64,000 nucleotides of DNA from Meandrina meandrites (lineage: Eukaryota > Cnidaria > Anthozoa > Scleractinia > Meandrinidae): the NCBI GenBank assembly GCA_963693305.1, contig OY855905.1:45259395-45323394 (forward strand). The letters run 5' to 3'. Positions 23,691 through 36,323 of this stretch are shown here, piece by piece. The position numbers were made by a program, and so were the translations under genes. The notes beneath the pieces are model-generated. The model was not told where the DNA came from. It did not search any database and saw only the letters and a list, made by a program, of their open reading frames with translations. How positions within the stretch are numbered: position 1 is the stretch's first letter; the number at the start of each line of letters is the position of its first letter.

Positions 23691-23809
23691 ATGGGATTCA
23701 TGATCACTCAGCTAAGCTAAAAGAAAACCCAGTCAGTGTGGGCCCATTATCCAGTTTTAGCTCATCCATGAAGGTCTGTGCTACTTTAATTAAGTCAAAA
23801 TTTGGGCAA

Positions 23810-23862
23810 ACATAGTCTCCTTCGCAGCCGTTCTTTGGGCTCGTCACGAAGGAGACTAAGCC
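23810..23862. repeat. Short foldback AGTCTCCTTCG/CGAAGGAGACT
   Basis: An 11-bp perfect inverted repeat encloses GCAGCCGTTCTTTGGGCTCG. This looks like a minimal MITE. Confidence 0.6.
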
Positions 23863-24313
23863 AAACATGGCCACACGCGAATTTTTAACTCTCTTAACTG
23901 GAGGAATGGCTTTATACTCGTACTGCCTAGCGACAAAGTTGAAATTAAGTCCGTCGTGAGTGTTGACAATGTCTTCTTTAAGTCAGTTGCAATATCTTGC
24001 TTTGAAATTTGTTTAAGATCGTGCAAAAACAAAGCAATTCTGAAAGACAAAGGGCACAGAGTTAAGGGCGGAGTTTTGGTATTCAGCTTAGCAGTGCTCC
24101 TCCTAATTCCAAACTAATTGCACCGATATATAGAGTGATATAGAGTGATACCTCTCCCAGTTAATTGCAGAGTTCGTGTTTCTTTGAAATAAATGACAAA
24201 TGAAGAGTTTTACCCAAAGGAAACGATGATTGATGTGATTTACTTGGGGCAATTTTTGGCGTACTTTCGTGTATAAAGGCATAGTTGATTTAAATGTGGC
24301 ACGCAATTCGTCA

Positions 24314-24749
24314 TATATAGAGGGGGGTGAATTGGGGTACGTAAATCCGCTGATCCGTGCTATTTTTTGGCCAAATCCGTCAATCCGCCACTATTTTCGT
24401 GCAAATCCGAATCCGCATTACTTGAAAAGTTCGTGTTGTATAGTGTTACTGCAAGACCCTTCGACAAACGGTATGCCAACAAGTCTCGTTTTATCCCTTG
24501 TTTGTGCGACAATTCCGCCAACATACCGACCAAGACCGACTAAAGTGATCCGAACTTCCTTTTAGTATCCACGATCCGAACTTCCTGGCATAAAGTGTCC
24601 AGAATCCGGGCCAAAATTCTCAGCTAATCCGCGATCCGCTGTGTTTTCGAAATCCGCGAATCCGCTCAATGTATCACAAAAATCCGCAATCCGTGCGCTT
24701 TTTAAGGCAAAATCCGTCGATCCGCGAAACTATTAACCCCCTCTATATA
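24314..24749. repeat. TIR element packed with ATCCG motifs
   Basis: TATATAGAGGGGG at the left edge is exactly complemented by CCCCCTCTATATA at the right edge. Inside, about 17 copies of ATCCG (mostly AAATCCGC or GATCCGT) all point the same way, often in pairs 8-9 bp apart, clustered near both ends. The overlapping 98-residue frame has no domain. Confidence 0.8.
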
Positions 24750-26242
24750 CAACCAGAACTAATGAATTCAGTGTTTTTTTTACCCTGCGAATGTACGTCA
24801 CTCGTGCACGAAAGTACATAAACGAGTAGGTTAATAACATTTTGAAATGGTAAAGAAAACACAAACAAGTGAAATTAAAATAATTGTTATGGCCTCAGGA
24901 GATTCTTTTTTTTTTATTCATGTTCATTAAAAGAGATGCTTTCTTTTGCATTTGAAAACAAGGTATGGCTGATGGTTAATGCCGGAGCCTTGGACGTGAC
25001 CAGTTTCTCATTTGTCATGGGAATAGTTAATGCGTCTTGTGCTTCGTACGTGTCTTGCCTTATAGTAAGTTCCGGCTAAGGTACAATCGTTTACTTGGAT
25101 AACTTACTAATTTGTTTTTACTTTTGAGGTCATGCTGTATTTCCATGACAATAACAGGCGATTTTGTATTGTTACTGGGACCAAGATGCATACAATGGGC
25201 TTCTTCTTGTCTTTTGTGCTGCACATGATGTGATATTAAACGTGTTTGAAAGGAACCATCATTCGATTCATGGGAACCTATTTGATAGATTAACCATGGA
25301 AAAGAGCTATTGTTATTTTGACCTGTCATTCATCGAGGAATGTTAAGCATTAGTTCATTCCATAAAATTAACAAAAGACCTTATGTTGGAATTCAAAATT
25401 GTCAGTTGTTTGAGCTTGCCAAAGGCAAAACATCTCTACATGAGCATCATTATCAGGTAAGATAACTGTGATATTTCCCGTTTTAGAGGTCACCTCAAAT
25501 TCTTCAATATTAAAAAGCCTGATCAAACAGGTTATTCCACCTTAATGCATTTAATATGAGTTTCTGGATGCTGATAATGAATACTGGTGCTTGCTTTTGT
25601 AAAGCAAGTTGAATGCACTAAAGACATTCGTATGCAAACCGCCAAACCGGTTGCTGTTAATGAAATTAAACTGGACGAAGTACTGGGTTGAAAGCAAAAT
25701 TTCGTTATTTGTGCTAAAGACCTCGAAAAGCACGTTGTTATTCACCAGATTCTCATCTTGCGCACGAACGTTTTTCATGTTGTTTGCGAAGTCCCTCGTA
25801 TTACAAGTATAGCATTTCTAAAGGTCTTTGTTTTATAATATTTGCGTTGAGTTTGACACCTCTCCTAGCGTAAAAAAAAGTATTGGGAATAAACAAAAGC
25901 AAGCAATCACAACTAAAAGCTTGGACTGCCCTAAAACGGAAGTCAAACATAATCTTCACCTGTAAAATCAAAGGCTTTTGTTGTATTTACATTATACTAG
26001 CAACAATGACCACGTTCCTCGTGAATTTAATTTTTATTTTTCGATGACCATAAGGTCGTAAAAAGATCAGCCAGGTATTTATAACAGCCAGTTCTGAATG
26101 CGAAAGGAAAAGGTAAATATATTGGTTGATCATCAAATCATAACGTTCAAGATTTAATAATTAATTTTCGTGTTTTGTTTCCTAACAGCTGCGAAATAAA
26201 GAAAGTTAAGATTATTTCGACGTCTGGCAAAAAACTGGTCTC
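24750..26242. other. Intergenic region and 5' region of FAM167-like gene A
   Basis: No gene was recognised. A possible 5' UTR acceptor (TTTCCTAACAG ending at 26188) lies 54 bp before the start codon, so a non-coding first exon may exist upstream. Confidence 0.45.
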
Positions 26243-27811
26243 ATGGTTCACGAGATGTCGAAAAGAGAAGATTCACCAACAGAAGAAACAACGAAAGAAA
26301 ATTCCGGGAGCGGAGTTCACAATGGAGAACTAAATATTGAAAAGTTACGAACATTTTCAAGATCTCTAGAAAATATCACATCAGAAACACTGTACAGTAA
26401 GTGGAAGCGTGCACGGGGTGAAGGGAACAGGTCCTCGCGACGCCCACGAAGTATTTCCCTCATAACACCGCCTAATTTTGCACGTGAAGAAATAGAGCAG
26501 CCTGTTAAGCCAGCCAGGAAAAACAGCTTCCATGTTTTGCAAGAAAATGTCTTTAGACCTAGCTGTTGGACCATAGGAGCGAGCCCTATGGAAGTTATCC
26601 GAGAGCATAATGCAATGTACGCATTAGACATCAACAACAACAGCAGCAGCAGCAGCGGCGGCAGCAGCAGCAGCAGCAACAACAACACAGTGACTCCACG
26701 CACGCGAAAACCTAGGAAGCAGTTTAGAGTAACCCTTCAGATTCCGCATACACAACTCAACCCACCGCCGCTACATGGAGCTGAAATGAAACCGTTGTCT
26801 CAGGAACAAAGAGAAGTGGTCGAAACAACTTCGGAAATTTTCATCAAGCCTTCGCAAAAGCTACGAAGTGTTTCCGAAGCTGCGCGAGAGGACGAAGATC
26901 CTCCGATTGTTGCGCGACTTATAAGCGAAGAATCGGAAGACTCGACGATGGTTGATTCAGTCCCTAAGAAACCTGTCAACAATTTGTCTGTCGAAACAGT
27001 GAGGATGGAGTTTCCACGGCAATCATCGAGCATGCCTGCATCGCCAAACTTCCTGATGCGAAAAGATTCTAAAAAAGCGTGGGATGCATTTGAACTATCT
27101 GGGGGGCAGTGCAGCGCAGTTGTCAAAGACGCATCTGACATGACAGCAAACAATGAAAGGTCAAAACCATTACAGAATACTTTTTCACTTGGTTGCACTT
27201 ACGCGGTGGTCAGCCAACCATCGCAAGCAAAAGAAAACAGTTTTCAACCAATAGCGAAAATGAACAGTACAGTAATAACCAAAGAGCAACGAGCCGAACT
27301 GGAAGAAGAGTTTAAAAAGTTGAAGAAAGTTTCCCTTGAATTGGATAGAGCCGAGTTCGAGGAAGGTTTAAGCAAGCCTTATAGCCACTTCGAAACCGGT
27401 ACAAAGGACATTTTAGAGTCACAGCCGTTGAGAAGGTTCTCAGAACTGACTAATCCCGCGGCACGAATTTCATCAAGACGGCCAGCTGCTAAAGCCATTC
27501 TGGAGAATATTACAAACGTCGCTCACAAAACAGAGAAACAGCGAATTCACGATATCGAGAAAGCTTTCGAATGGATCAGGAAAGAGCTTGCTGAACTTCG
27601 CGCGCAAGATAAAGACATAATGCGAACATTTACAAAGATCCAAGCCGGAATACGGAAAATTAAACTTCAACGTGCTTTAAGCGGTGCTTTGGACGAGCCT
27701 TACGAATATGACATTGTGGACCATTCTTTGGATTTGAGCGCTAGTTTCTCTTACGTTCCGTTAGTTAAAGAATTTCATAATACCTTCCCAAGACGAGCTA
27801 GTCTTATCTAA
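26243..27811 (+). CDS. FAM167 (DIORA)-family protein A, long form
   Basis: Intronless frame of 522 residues from an ATG. Residues 1-427 are charged and probably disordered, with a Ser/Asn/Gly tract coded by AAC/AGC repeats (26631-26690) and several basophilic kinase-type RRxS sites. Residues about 428-522 match the FAM167 C-terminal domain: IEKAFEWIRKELAELRAQDK, a helix AGIRKIKLQR, LSASFSYVPLV, and the end RRASLI. The vertebrate family has WLRKEL.EMR.QD, SSFSLSTPL and the end SRRFSLC. Vertebrate FAM167A/B are only about 160-215 residues, so the N-terminal extension is unusual. FAM167A is linked to autoimmunity loci and non-canonical NF-kB signalling; its role here is unknown. A convergent paralogue lies at 36324-37850. 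Confidence 0.8.
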   Translation: MVHEMSKREDSPTEETTKENSGSGVHNGELNIEKLRTFSRSLENITSETLYSKWKRARGEGNRSSRRPRSISLITPPNFAREEIEQPVKPARKNSFHVLQENVFRPSCWTIGASPMEVIREHNAMYALDINNNSSSSSGGSSSSSNNNTVTPRTRKPRKQFRVTLQIPHTQLNPPPLHGAEMKPLSQEQREVVETTSEIFIKPSQKLRSVSEAAREDEDPPIVARLISEESEDSTMVDSVPKKPVNNLSVETVRMEFPRQSSSMPASPNFLMRKDSKKAWDAFELSGGQCSAVVKDASDMTANNERSKPLQNTFSLGCTYAVVSQPSQAKENSFQPIAKMNSTVITKEQRAELEEEFKKLKKVSLELDRAEFEEGLSKPYSHFETGTKDILESQPLRRFSELTNPAARISSRRPAAKAILENITNVAHKTEKQRIHDIEKAFEWIRKELAELRAQDKDIMRTFTKIQAGIRKIKLQRALSGALDEPYEYDIVDHSLDLSASFSYVPLVKEFHNTFPRRASLI

Positions 27812-28504
27812 ACACACTTTACAGTTGGGGGTTAACAGTTATGAAAATGACTAAAAGTAGGCAAACAAAGGTTGGGTAGTTCGAAATTAGCCAGACTGAG
27901 CTACGTTTATTTTAATTGGCACAAATTAAAACTCGGTTAGGTTGAATATGTGTGTTAAACCATAAATTATTGCGTATTGATTCAGGTACAATATCATACT
28001 TCAAGTGTCTTACAATACACATTTAGGAAGATGGTGTTTATAATGCAGAATTGCAAAGATAACGTGTCACAAAATATTTACTAAGGGAGTTTATTGTGTT
28101 GCCATTCAGTCAACTGAAAGTTTGTTATATAGTATTTGTAGTTAGAACTTAACCACGTGCTAAACTTATTTCCCTGCTGTGAGGTTAACACTGTGTAAGA
28201 TACGGTGATGAAAGTCACAGGGATTCCAACTACCTCGTTAGGAGCCAATTAACCATATCAAAGTCTTTCGAATCGAATAATCATAAACTACCTTTCTGTT
28301 GAATTCCCTAAGCGTCATTGACAAGATCATATTGTTTAAAGGAATTTGAGTGAATATAATGGCCGGGGTTTAATTGCTTTGGAAGTTTGACATTTGCTCA
28401 CAACATTTATAAAAAGTTTTCCTAAGTTGAAATGTAAGTTAACAAATGACGCTTCCAGTCTTCACGTCTGTTCGAAGTCATACGTCAAGTGTTAGTTGAA
28501 TGCA

Positions 28505-28562
28505 AATAAATCATGCTGTTGATGAAATGTAAATAGCACATAGAATGTGTAAATGAAATAAA
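28505..28562 (+). terminator. Polyadenylation signals for FAM167-like gene A
   Basis: AATAAA occurs at 28505-28510 and again at 28557-28562, about 700-750 bp after the stop codon. Either could define the 3' end. Confidence 0.5.
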
Positions 28563-28599
28563 ATCTGTTAATTACTGTCTAGGGTCTGTCTGTTTCCGG

Positions 28600-29225
28600 T
28601 ACACGTGAGTTGGACAAATAATTCAGCCAGCCCTGCTTTTCAAAATATTTTTGAGGACTCAACGAGTATATATACGTGAGAAACGTGCGGCACACGCTCT
28701 ACATTTTAACCCATTCACGCAATCTATGGAAAGAAACTTGAGGACGTTATAAAAACGTGTTTTGGCCTGCCATGTACCAAGTCATGTTTTTCCGGTATGT
28801 CAGCCAATAATAGGGAGGACCTCATTTATTTATTGTTTATTCTTAAGGAAAAGAGAAATTAATCACTTTCCTTTTCAATGCCAAAGTATTGTTCATTCGT
28901 CTAAGCTTTATATCCTACAATGCACCTTTCACCTGTGTTTGTACACAGTCCTACACAATATGACCACCATCGTTTCTTGTGAAATCTGGAAAGAGGTCAT
29001 TTTTAATGGGAAAAACGCGCACGCAGCATTCCCGAAAGGTTCAGGGAAATCTGAAAAAATGGCACGAGGCGCAATGGACGTATGTTTGCGAGTGCGAAGA
29101 GAAAGCAACAAAAGTAGGTTCGACTGCTAGTAGTGTCACGAACAGTGTATAATCATATCAAAGATTACCTTTCGGGATTGTTGCGTGCGCTTTTTTCTGA
29201 CATTTTTTCGAAACACCTAGCCTGT
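28600..29225. other. Intergenic, no gene seen
   Basis: The frame at 28762-29130 (122 residues) shows no recognisable domain and no splice context. I treat it as noise. Confidence 0.5.
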
Positions 29226-29523
29226 ATGGAGGCACGGTGGCCTAATGGTTAGTGCGCCGGACTCCGGATCGAACGGTCCAGATTTGAGCAATGGCCGGGG
29301 CACTGCGTTGTGTTCTTGGCAAGACACTTTACTCTCGTAGTGCCTCTCTTCACCCAGGTGTATAAATGGGTACCGGCGAATTTACTGCTGGGGGTAACCC
29401 TGCGATGGACTAGCATCCTATCCAGGGGGGAGTAGAAATACTCCTGGTCGCTTCATGCTACGGAAACCGGGATAAGTTCCGGCCTGATGGGTCCCTAGGC
29501 TCGTATACAGACTTGACCTTTAC
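29226..29523 (+). repeat. Full-length tRNA-derived SINE, plus orientation
   Basis: This is the best-preserved copy of the family at 615-872. It has a tRNA-like head (GGCCTAATGGTTAGTGCGCC), a central block with CTTGGCAAGACACTTTACTC, the conserved core GTGTATAAATGGGTACC, and a tail (TTCATGCTACGGAAACCGGG). The CAAGACACTTTACTC plus GTATAAATGGGTACC pair resembles the Nin-type conserved SINE domain (inference). Confidence 0.8.
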
Positions 29524-30602
29524 CTTTTATCAATGAGACTATCAATTATGGGTTGTTATTTGGTGATATTTGGAAGAATCAACGGGCGTAATGGTAAACA
29601 ACAGAAATTGCTTGCCAGAATATTATGCGAAATATTGCGGCCATTTTGCCCGCCCAGGACTTAACTTGCTTCTCTTTTTAACGTCTGGTGTCGAGCAAAA
29701 GGCTTATCGCTTGCTGGGGTTGTGTAAAAGAGATAAAGGCTTCATTCAGGCCTGATTTTTATTACAATGCTAGCTCATTTGATGTATTCAAAGGCGTCAT
29801 GTTTGATATTTTTGTCGATTTCAATTTCTTACAACAATATAAATCCTTATCAACTAAGGCAAGGGCAAATCAAATCGATGTCTTTTAAAAATATTGAGTA
29901 TAATAATATATATAATATATGTTTGTTACAACATGTTTTCTCCAGGTTAAATCCTAGCTACTATATATAGTCGATAATTAATCCAATCACCAACTACCCC
30001 TATAGATTACTCAGTCGTATAATATAAACTCTTTATAGATATATAATGGCTTTCTAAATAGTTATTTTGTAGTAATTAATTTTTGAAGACCTTTTTAAGA
30101 TTTTTTTTAGCGACTGATTGAATTTTACTTTTTTGGTTGTACTACTTTGATATCAAAATGAATAATTCCAAAACGATAAAAGGGTTCTCATTTAAAACCT
30201 TCCGAACCAACCTTGGTGTTCCCCAACCAGTATAATAACTAACGTAAAACAAAAGACCCCATTATAACGCACACGACGTTGAAACAACGTTTGAGCGGTA
30301 TTTTCCTGACCATGCTTCAGCTGATTTAAAGGAGCTACGTCATAGACAACGCATCTTGAAAAAAATGGCAATTTTTTTCAAGTTTGTTGGTCGTAATCAA
30401 TCTTAATCTTCGTCAGTCAAAACCGTACCATCCTTGGTTATTTTTGCGTTTTTATTATTCCCTTGGTGTTTTGCTATGCAAGAAAATTATTATTTTGTGG
30501 TTTCCTTCAATTTCAAAGTAATCAGAAAAAATGACTTAAACATCGTGACATTGCTCCTTTAAAGACCTTTAAACGCCGGAACGTTTCATTGCCCGTGTAA
30601 GA

Positions 30603-30745
30603 CAACCGCGGTATAAGTGCGGCACAATTATGCAAAGGCCTAAGTGTGGCACAAGTGCGGTAAAACTGCGTTCCACTTGTGGTACAACTGCGGTTTGATT
30701 GCGGCATAACTGGGGTATAATTGCGTTAAAACTGTACGCTATAAA
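30603..30745. repeat. Degenerate array of GTGCGGYACAA / CTGCGGTWYRA words
   Basis: About ten diverged 12-15 bp units (GTGCGGCACAA, GTGTGGCACAA, GTGCGGTAAAA, TTGTGGTACAA, CTGCGGTTTGA, TTGCGGCATAA, CTGGGGTATAA) run in one direction. No inverted termini were seen. Confidence 0.5.
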
Positions 30746-31445
30746 ACTATCGAGTTTTGGCGTTTGAACTGCGTAGTAACTTCTCTTTCCCATTTTAAAA
30801 CAAAGTCAGATGGTTAGGTAATGAGTCTGACGTACGTGATCATTTCCTTCATAAGGCAATTACACAAAATGTACGATTAACAAGAAAGTTTATAAAAGGA
30901 TAAAGTTTACCGATTGATTTCAAATGTTTCAGTAACAAGTTAAATTAAAATGTGCATTAAATGTAATCAAACGGCTTCGAGGACAGTTAAGATTGATAAA
31001 CAAATTAGAAAGAAACTGGACAAAGATCGGGTCATGAAAACCAATTTAAATAAAAAACTAGAAATACTTTATAACCCATTTCTATAAAATCATCATGGCT
31101 ACTTTATACTAAACTAAATATACATGTTTAAAACAAATCATCTTTAGATGACATCTTTTTCTAAGGTTATACATGTGGTTTTATATACATCTTCATTTAG
31201 TAGTTAAGCACAGTAAAGATTTAGCTCGGTGGTAATACTTAAAAAATCTTTTCGTATTTGGCATTATTCTATCAACGTTACATAAATAATGTTGATGAAT
31301 AACCTTCAAATTTGGTCACACTTGGTTTCCATGATAACACAAATATTGGTCAAGTGAACAAAAGAATCATTCGAATGAGTTCAAAAGTTATAAGCCTTAA
31401 AAATCAGGTAAGTTTGACTTTTCTAACGTTCCCAATTACAAGGCA

Positions 31446-31587
31446 TCTGGCTTCAGTTGTTCAAAGAGTGGATAATCCTATCCATCGGATTTATCCCGTG
31501 GATAGTGTAGTTCGGTCGATCTTAATCCCTGGATAGTGATTTACCCAGTGAATAGCATTATCAACCCTTTGAAAAACTGGCCCCTGA
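31446..31587. repeat. MITE with TTCAAAG.GTGGATAA inverted termini
   Basis: CAGTTGTTCAAAGAGTGGATAAT at the left is mirrored by ATTATCAACCCTTTGAAAAACTG at the right. Inside, GGATAGTG and ATCCATCGGAT words recur. The element is about 140 bp and non-coding. Confidence 0.75.
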
Positions 31588-32444
31588 TTTTGTTCACAGG
31601 TAAACACAGTTACATGTTTACACTAATAAACGTTCTTCATTCACAACACTGGCCTAGCTATAATGGGAATGCCAAAAATCGGGAAGTTTAAAAACGTATT
31701 ATGAGCCACCTTAAAATTCCGACGTTATAGATTGAATTAATATCCTACGTGATAAAATTGCATCCACATTTTATCTCTTGCTCGGATATCTAAAGAAGGG
31801 GAAAGAAAAATAACAAAGAACTTTGTTAGCAGCAGATTGCAATAAAAATATACTGTACTTTTCTTGTTCAATAGCACATACACATAAGAAAACACATATT
31901 TAACAAGAAAATATGTGCAGATTTTTGTCAGTGGATATTATAACGTTCCGAGAGAGTTAACTGTGAGATTTAAAAAAGCAGATAATGTAATTATTTCCCA
32001 AATATTAATAAAAGTGAAATTTCGATAAAGGTGACGAAAATAAATAAACACCTCACTTTTAGCAAAAGCATTTATATGCCAGTGAAAAGTTTGGGTGTCT
32101 TCCTTCAAACAGTAAGTCAAAATGATAAAAAAAAACTGGAGAAACGCTGTGCATTTAAGCAGAAGACTGAAGAGAACGCGGTGCATCACCTTGAAGTCGA
32201 ATTCGGTCGATTCCGAGTTTTAAAAATGTGAAAATTTTGTTTAATCGTTTAAATTTAACTTTGTTTAAACCCCACCTGAACGGATGAGTCGTTTTTGCAA
32301 TTTCAAAACCGTAAAGCAATCTTATTATTAAATCCCGTTTCTCTAATAAACCCAGAGAGATGGACGTCTCAGAAATGCTATTGCAAGGAATAATTGTCCA
32401 AAGGAAGCCGACTCGGATCTGTGAGCCACCAGACCGAGAAGACC

Positions 32445-32496
32445 GGGACGGGGGGACGGGGGGGGGGGGGGGAGGTGGGAGGTGGGGGGGGGGGGT
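32445..32496 (+). repeat. G-rich tract with quadruplex potential
   Basis: Several G runs of 6-14 bases are separated by A, C or T. The opposite strand is C-rich. Confidence 0.8.
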
Positions 32497-35400
32497 GAAT
32501 ATGGGCCTTTTCTTGATCGAAAGGGGTCTTCGAAGAAAGGCTTGGTCTATTCTCGTCCAATAAGGAGGAGGAACAAAACCTTTCGAATCTTAGGGCCTCC
32601 CCTAGATCCGCCAATGCCATCTGTTCTGGTTTTGCTCAGTAAGGCAAAGGCACCCAAACACTGGCGGTACACTTGCGGGCGTTTATAAAATAAACCGATT
32701 TACTAAACAGAACTATCACGTATTTGAAGCTTCTTGGCGGCCGCTCGCATGGTATTTTGTCGGCATCGGATTAACAGTATCTCGTTTTGGACCCAGGGAA
32801 TCGCTATTGCCTTTCACAAAGTGCGGAATTCTCGAGATTTGGTCAGGACCAGACATGAAACGATTACATTAATTTGCTGCATTGTTGGAAAAACAGTCAC
32901 TTTTTGAATGTTTAGGAATGGGAAAAGAAAATTGCATAAATATAGGAAATACCTTCTAAAAAAAGAAGTCTCTTCTTCCGGTCGTTCGGGGATTATGACT
33001 GAAACCAAGGCATTACAAAAGCATAACAAGAGCGTTTCTGATAACAAGCATCACAACAATCGAACCACTCTGAATTCATGTCATTTTCTGTAATAACATT
33101 CACCATATGCCATGTCACAAACAACAGGAAATTGCCCAAAAAAGGCAAAAAATGGATTAAATAAGGATACCACAACTAGGATTTCCAAACTTCAAAAGTT
33201 TGGAAAAAATTTGAACAACTGAATAGAAAATCAGGTTTTGGAAAAATTCAGTTGTATTATTTCATGAAGTGACCGATAGTCACTCAACGTTTTACAGAAT
33301 TATTAAATTTTGTCTTGCACAACATTTGTTGTGACTGTTCCTTCATACAGAAGTTCCAAATAATTTTGCTCGCTTGTTATTTGGAAACAAAGTTGTGATA
33401 TAATCTTAAGTTTTGGTTTTGCGGAGTAAAAACATCATTCTTACCACGACAAGCGTAGGGAAATGTGATAGGAATATTTTGTTTTTGCAAAATACAACAA
33501 TACAGTTTTCTTTTGTGAGCTGTGCAAAACACTTGACACAAACGCCAAATCAGGACAAAGAATTACTTTCCTTACTAGCCAAAAATTTCAGAACTCTCAA
33601 TACGAAATAGTTTTTATTCATTTTTAAAAACAGGCTTATAATTAGAGAAGCATACAAAACCGATCAAGCCGGGCCCATTTCTCGCCGAGACACTGATGGA
33701 TTTAAAGCTCCAAGGATTACTCTGTATTTAGAATGGAGGGACTTGTGCACTTTTCTCTGAGTGAAATTCAGACTTTGCCATTGTTTAAAGAGTTTGTGTC
33801 AGTTTGTTTTTTGATTGACGGACCATTACAAATTGTTCTCATTGAAGCAGGCATGTGATTAAATGGCGCCAAAGGTCTACGATTTCTCTTTCTCACAAGC
33901 ATCCAGTATTACAGAAATCTACATACTATAAGACGCTAATATCTCCTAGCCGAGGCATTTCGGCTGGCTTTGTCTACATGCATTCCCAGGTTATAGTTTC
34001 AATGCGTCGTCAAGATAAAACTGAAAGGGGGAAAAGAAAATATGAAATATATCGAATTATGTGTTTATACCTTGCAAGACTGACGTGACTATTGCAAGAC
34101 ATAAAATATACTTTAAACTTCATCCGACCAGCTTTAATACAAAGACGGCTAGTCGATTATCTCTCTTTTTTAGCAACATGCATGATCACTTTGAATCTGT
34201 TATCTTTACAAATCTAGTTTCTTTGTTGTATTGGCTGCAAAAAACTACGTTATCAAAATAAGTCTCACAGTTAGCAAAATATCATTGTTTCTAGAAAATG
34301 TTTTAACGAGCCAGACGTGGTGAAGATATTGTATTTATAGATTCACATCTGCACGCTTGCTATAGGTCTGATATGACTACAAGAGGATTACTGCTCCAGA
34401 GAGGTATTTTTGCTTACGATGGGAAGCAGATCACTTCAAATAGTCGACCCTCTTACACACCATAGCGTCTTATGTTTCAAATCCAATCCAGTAACACAAA
34501 GGAACATTTTTGCTTTCAAAATCACTTGAACCCAACAAGTGCTAATAATTCTTTCTGAGGGAGCGTCATCGAGCGGTCATGCGACAAGTCATGAACTGAG
34601 GCTCGTGGTCAAGGAAAACCAGTATGATTAAATTCCTAAGAAAAAACATCATCTAATTTGAGATGGTAAGGGTTCACTATTTGGATCACAACAGGGAAAC
34701 AAAAAATAATAAAAAAACGCTGATACTAATATATATATATATATATAAAATAAAATAGCTTCTCCTTCACCTATTGAACAGCTTGCTAATAGCTGTATGC
34801 TGAAATAAATGAACGTTTGTACACAGTTGCATAATTAAACTTGGCGAAAATAAAATAAATAATAAAAACGCATAATTTTGAAAATTTCACATAGGGGGGT
34901 ATGTAGTCATGACAACGGCGCTTTCTTGTTCTTTGCATTATGACAGCTAAATTCTTTCTCTGAAAGCGTTTTCCCCTAGCCTCGCCGAAATCAAATAAAC
35001 TAGAAAACTGCAAACTTGGCAAAGTTGACAACGCAAAAGATTACATTCTTTTGATACACTTCATACTTGAAAGAATCTTCGCTCGTTAAACCGATTTGGC
35101 GCATAACTTCCGAGCGTCGTTGATTGTTGCATGCGAAGATCATTTTTTGAACATTTTTCGAACGGAGTGAAAGTGAACAGTCCTATGACAAGCTCTACCG
35201 GTTCGAAACTGAAACTTGCGAGAGCAAAACATCCCGTGACTGTCATCAGTACAAGCTTGGGCGAGATTAAAAGCCTATTTTGGGCGCATTCTTTGAAAGC
35301 CAACGTCAGTTTATTTCTTGACGTAAAGTACATCAAAGCCATGGCTTAAAATAAAGTGCTGAATTAAATGCTTTGGATGGGATGGGACAAAAGACTACTT

Positions 35401-36323
35401 GAAGATGTCTAATTATATTGACGTTGTGGTCAAATGTTTGCTTTTGCGTTTCTTTTGAAGAAAGATTAATTCGGCATCACCTCCTGACCTTAAAGTCCTT
35501 ATATTGCCTTTCAAGAATGATTCCTCTTTGAGAAACACGCAAAGTCTACTGTAACATCAAAACGACGTTATCACCTTTTTTGCTGGGTGAAACCCAATAC
35601 AATCTTTTTTTAGAAAGTTTGAAGTCTAAACTGTATTTGTTTGCAGTAACAAGAAGACCAAATTACTCACTAAATGACAGCTATCGGAAGCGAGCGAGCG
35701 TCTTTATACGTTTTGAAGTATCTATTTATTCGAGATTTCATTGATGAGAGCAATGTTTTCATTCAAAACAGTTTGCGCTCAAAATTTTCAGCATTGTTGA
35801 ACCCAATCGATCCAAGGTGTTTACGTTGAATGCTGCGGTCTGAAAAGAGCCTGAAGGTAATTTGCAACACAAAGGGACTTCTTTGTGTGAATGGAAAACA
35901 ATAAAAGTTGTTTTGGCTGTAAAAAAATTGATCAATGCCGTTGTAATGGTGACGCGCAAGACTGCTTTTTCCCACGCAAAACGTTTTTGATTAATGACAA
36001 CAAATTGAATTTTACAATATTAAAGTTATATTTTTCTTGCAGTTATGAACTTTTTAAAATATGTTCCTTCGCTGCGACGTATAGATAAGAACAAACTTCT
36101 ATGTACAAAGAGACTTCTTTTAATTCTGAGGTGTGATAAAAACAATAACGCAATTTGATCTCCTCGAGCGGCGCGCGAAGTTGGGAGTTTGAATGTAAAC
36201 CGGCATGTTAAGTTAAGTATTGCAGTTGTACAACTGTTAAACGTGTGCCGGAAACAATAAATGTTGTGTAGAAAAACAAGTTTCTTAACAACTCACTTAC
36301 CCTCAAGAGAAAATATTTTCCTT

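Larger units (their letters stand above)
29524..36323. other. Long intergenic region between the two FAM167-like genes
   Basis: I found no gene in these 6.8 kb. It is AT-rich and includes a GCGG-word array at 30603-30745, a MITE at 31446-31587, a G-rich tract at 32445-32496 and an (AT)n run at about 34729-34747. The numerous frames of 60-80 residues have no domain, repeat homology or splice support. Confidence 0.55.

Noticed and set aside
26317..26703. 128-residue leucine-rich minus-strand frame
   Set aside because: Antisense shadow of the AAC/AGC repeat coding the Ser/Asn tract in FAM167-like gene A.
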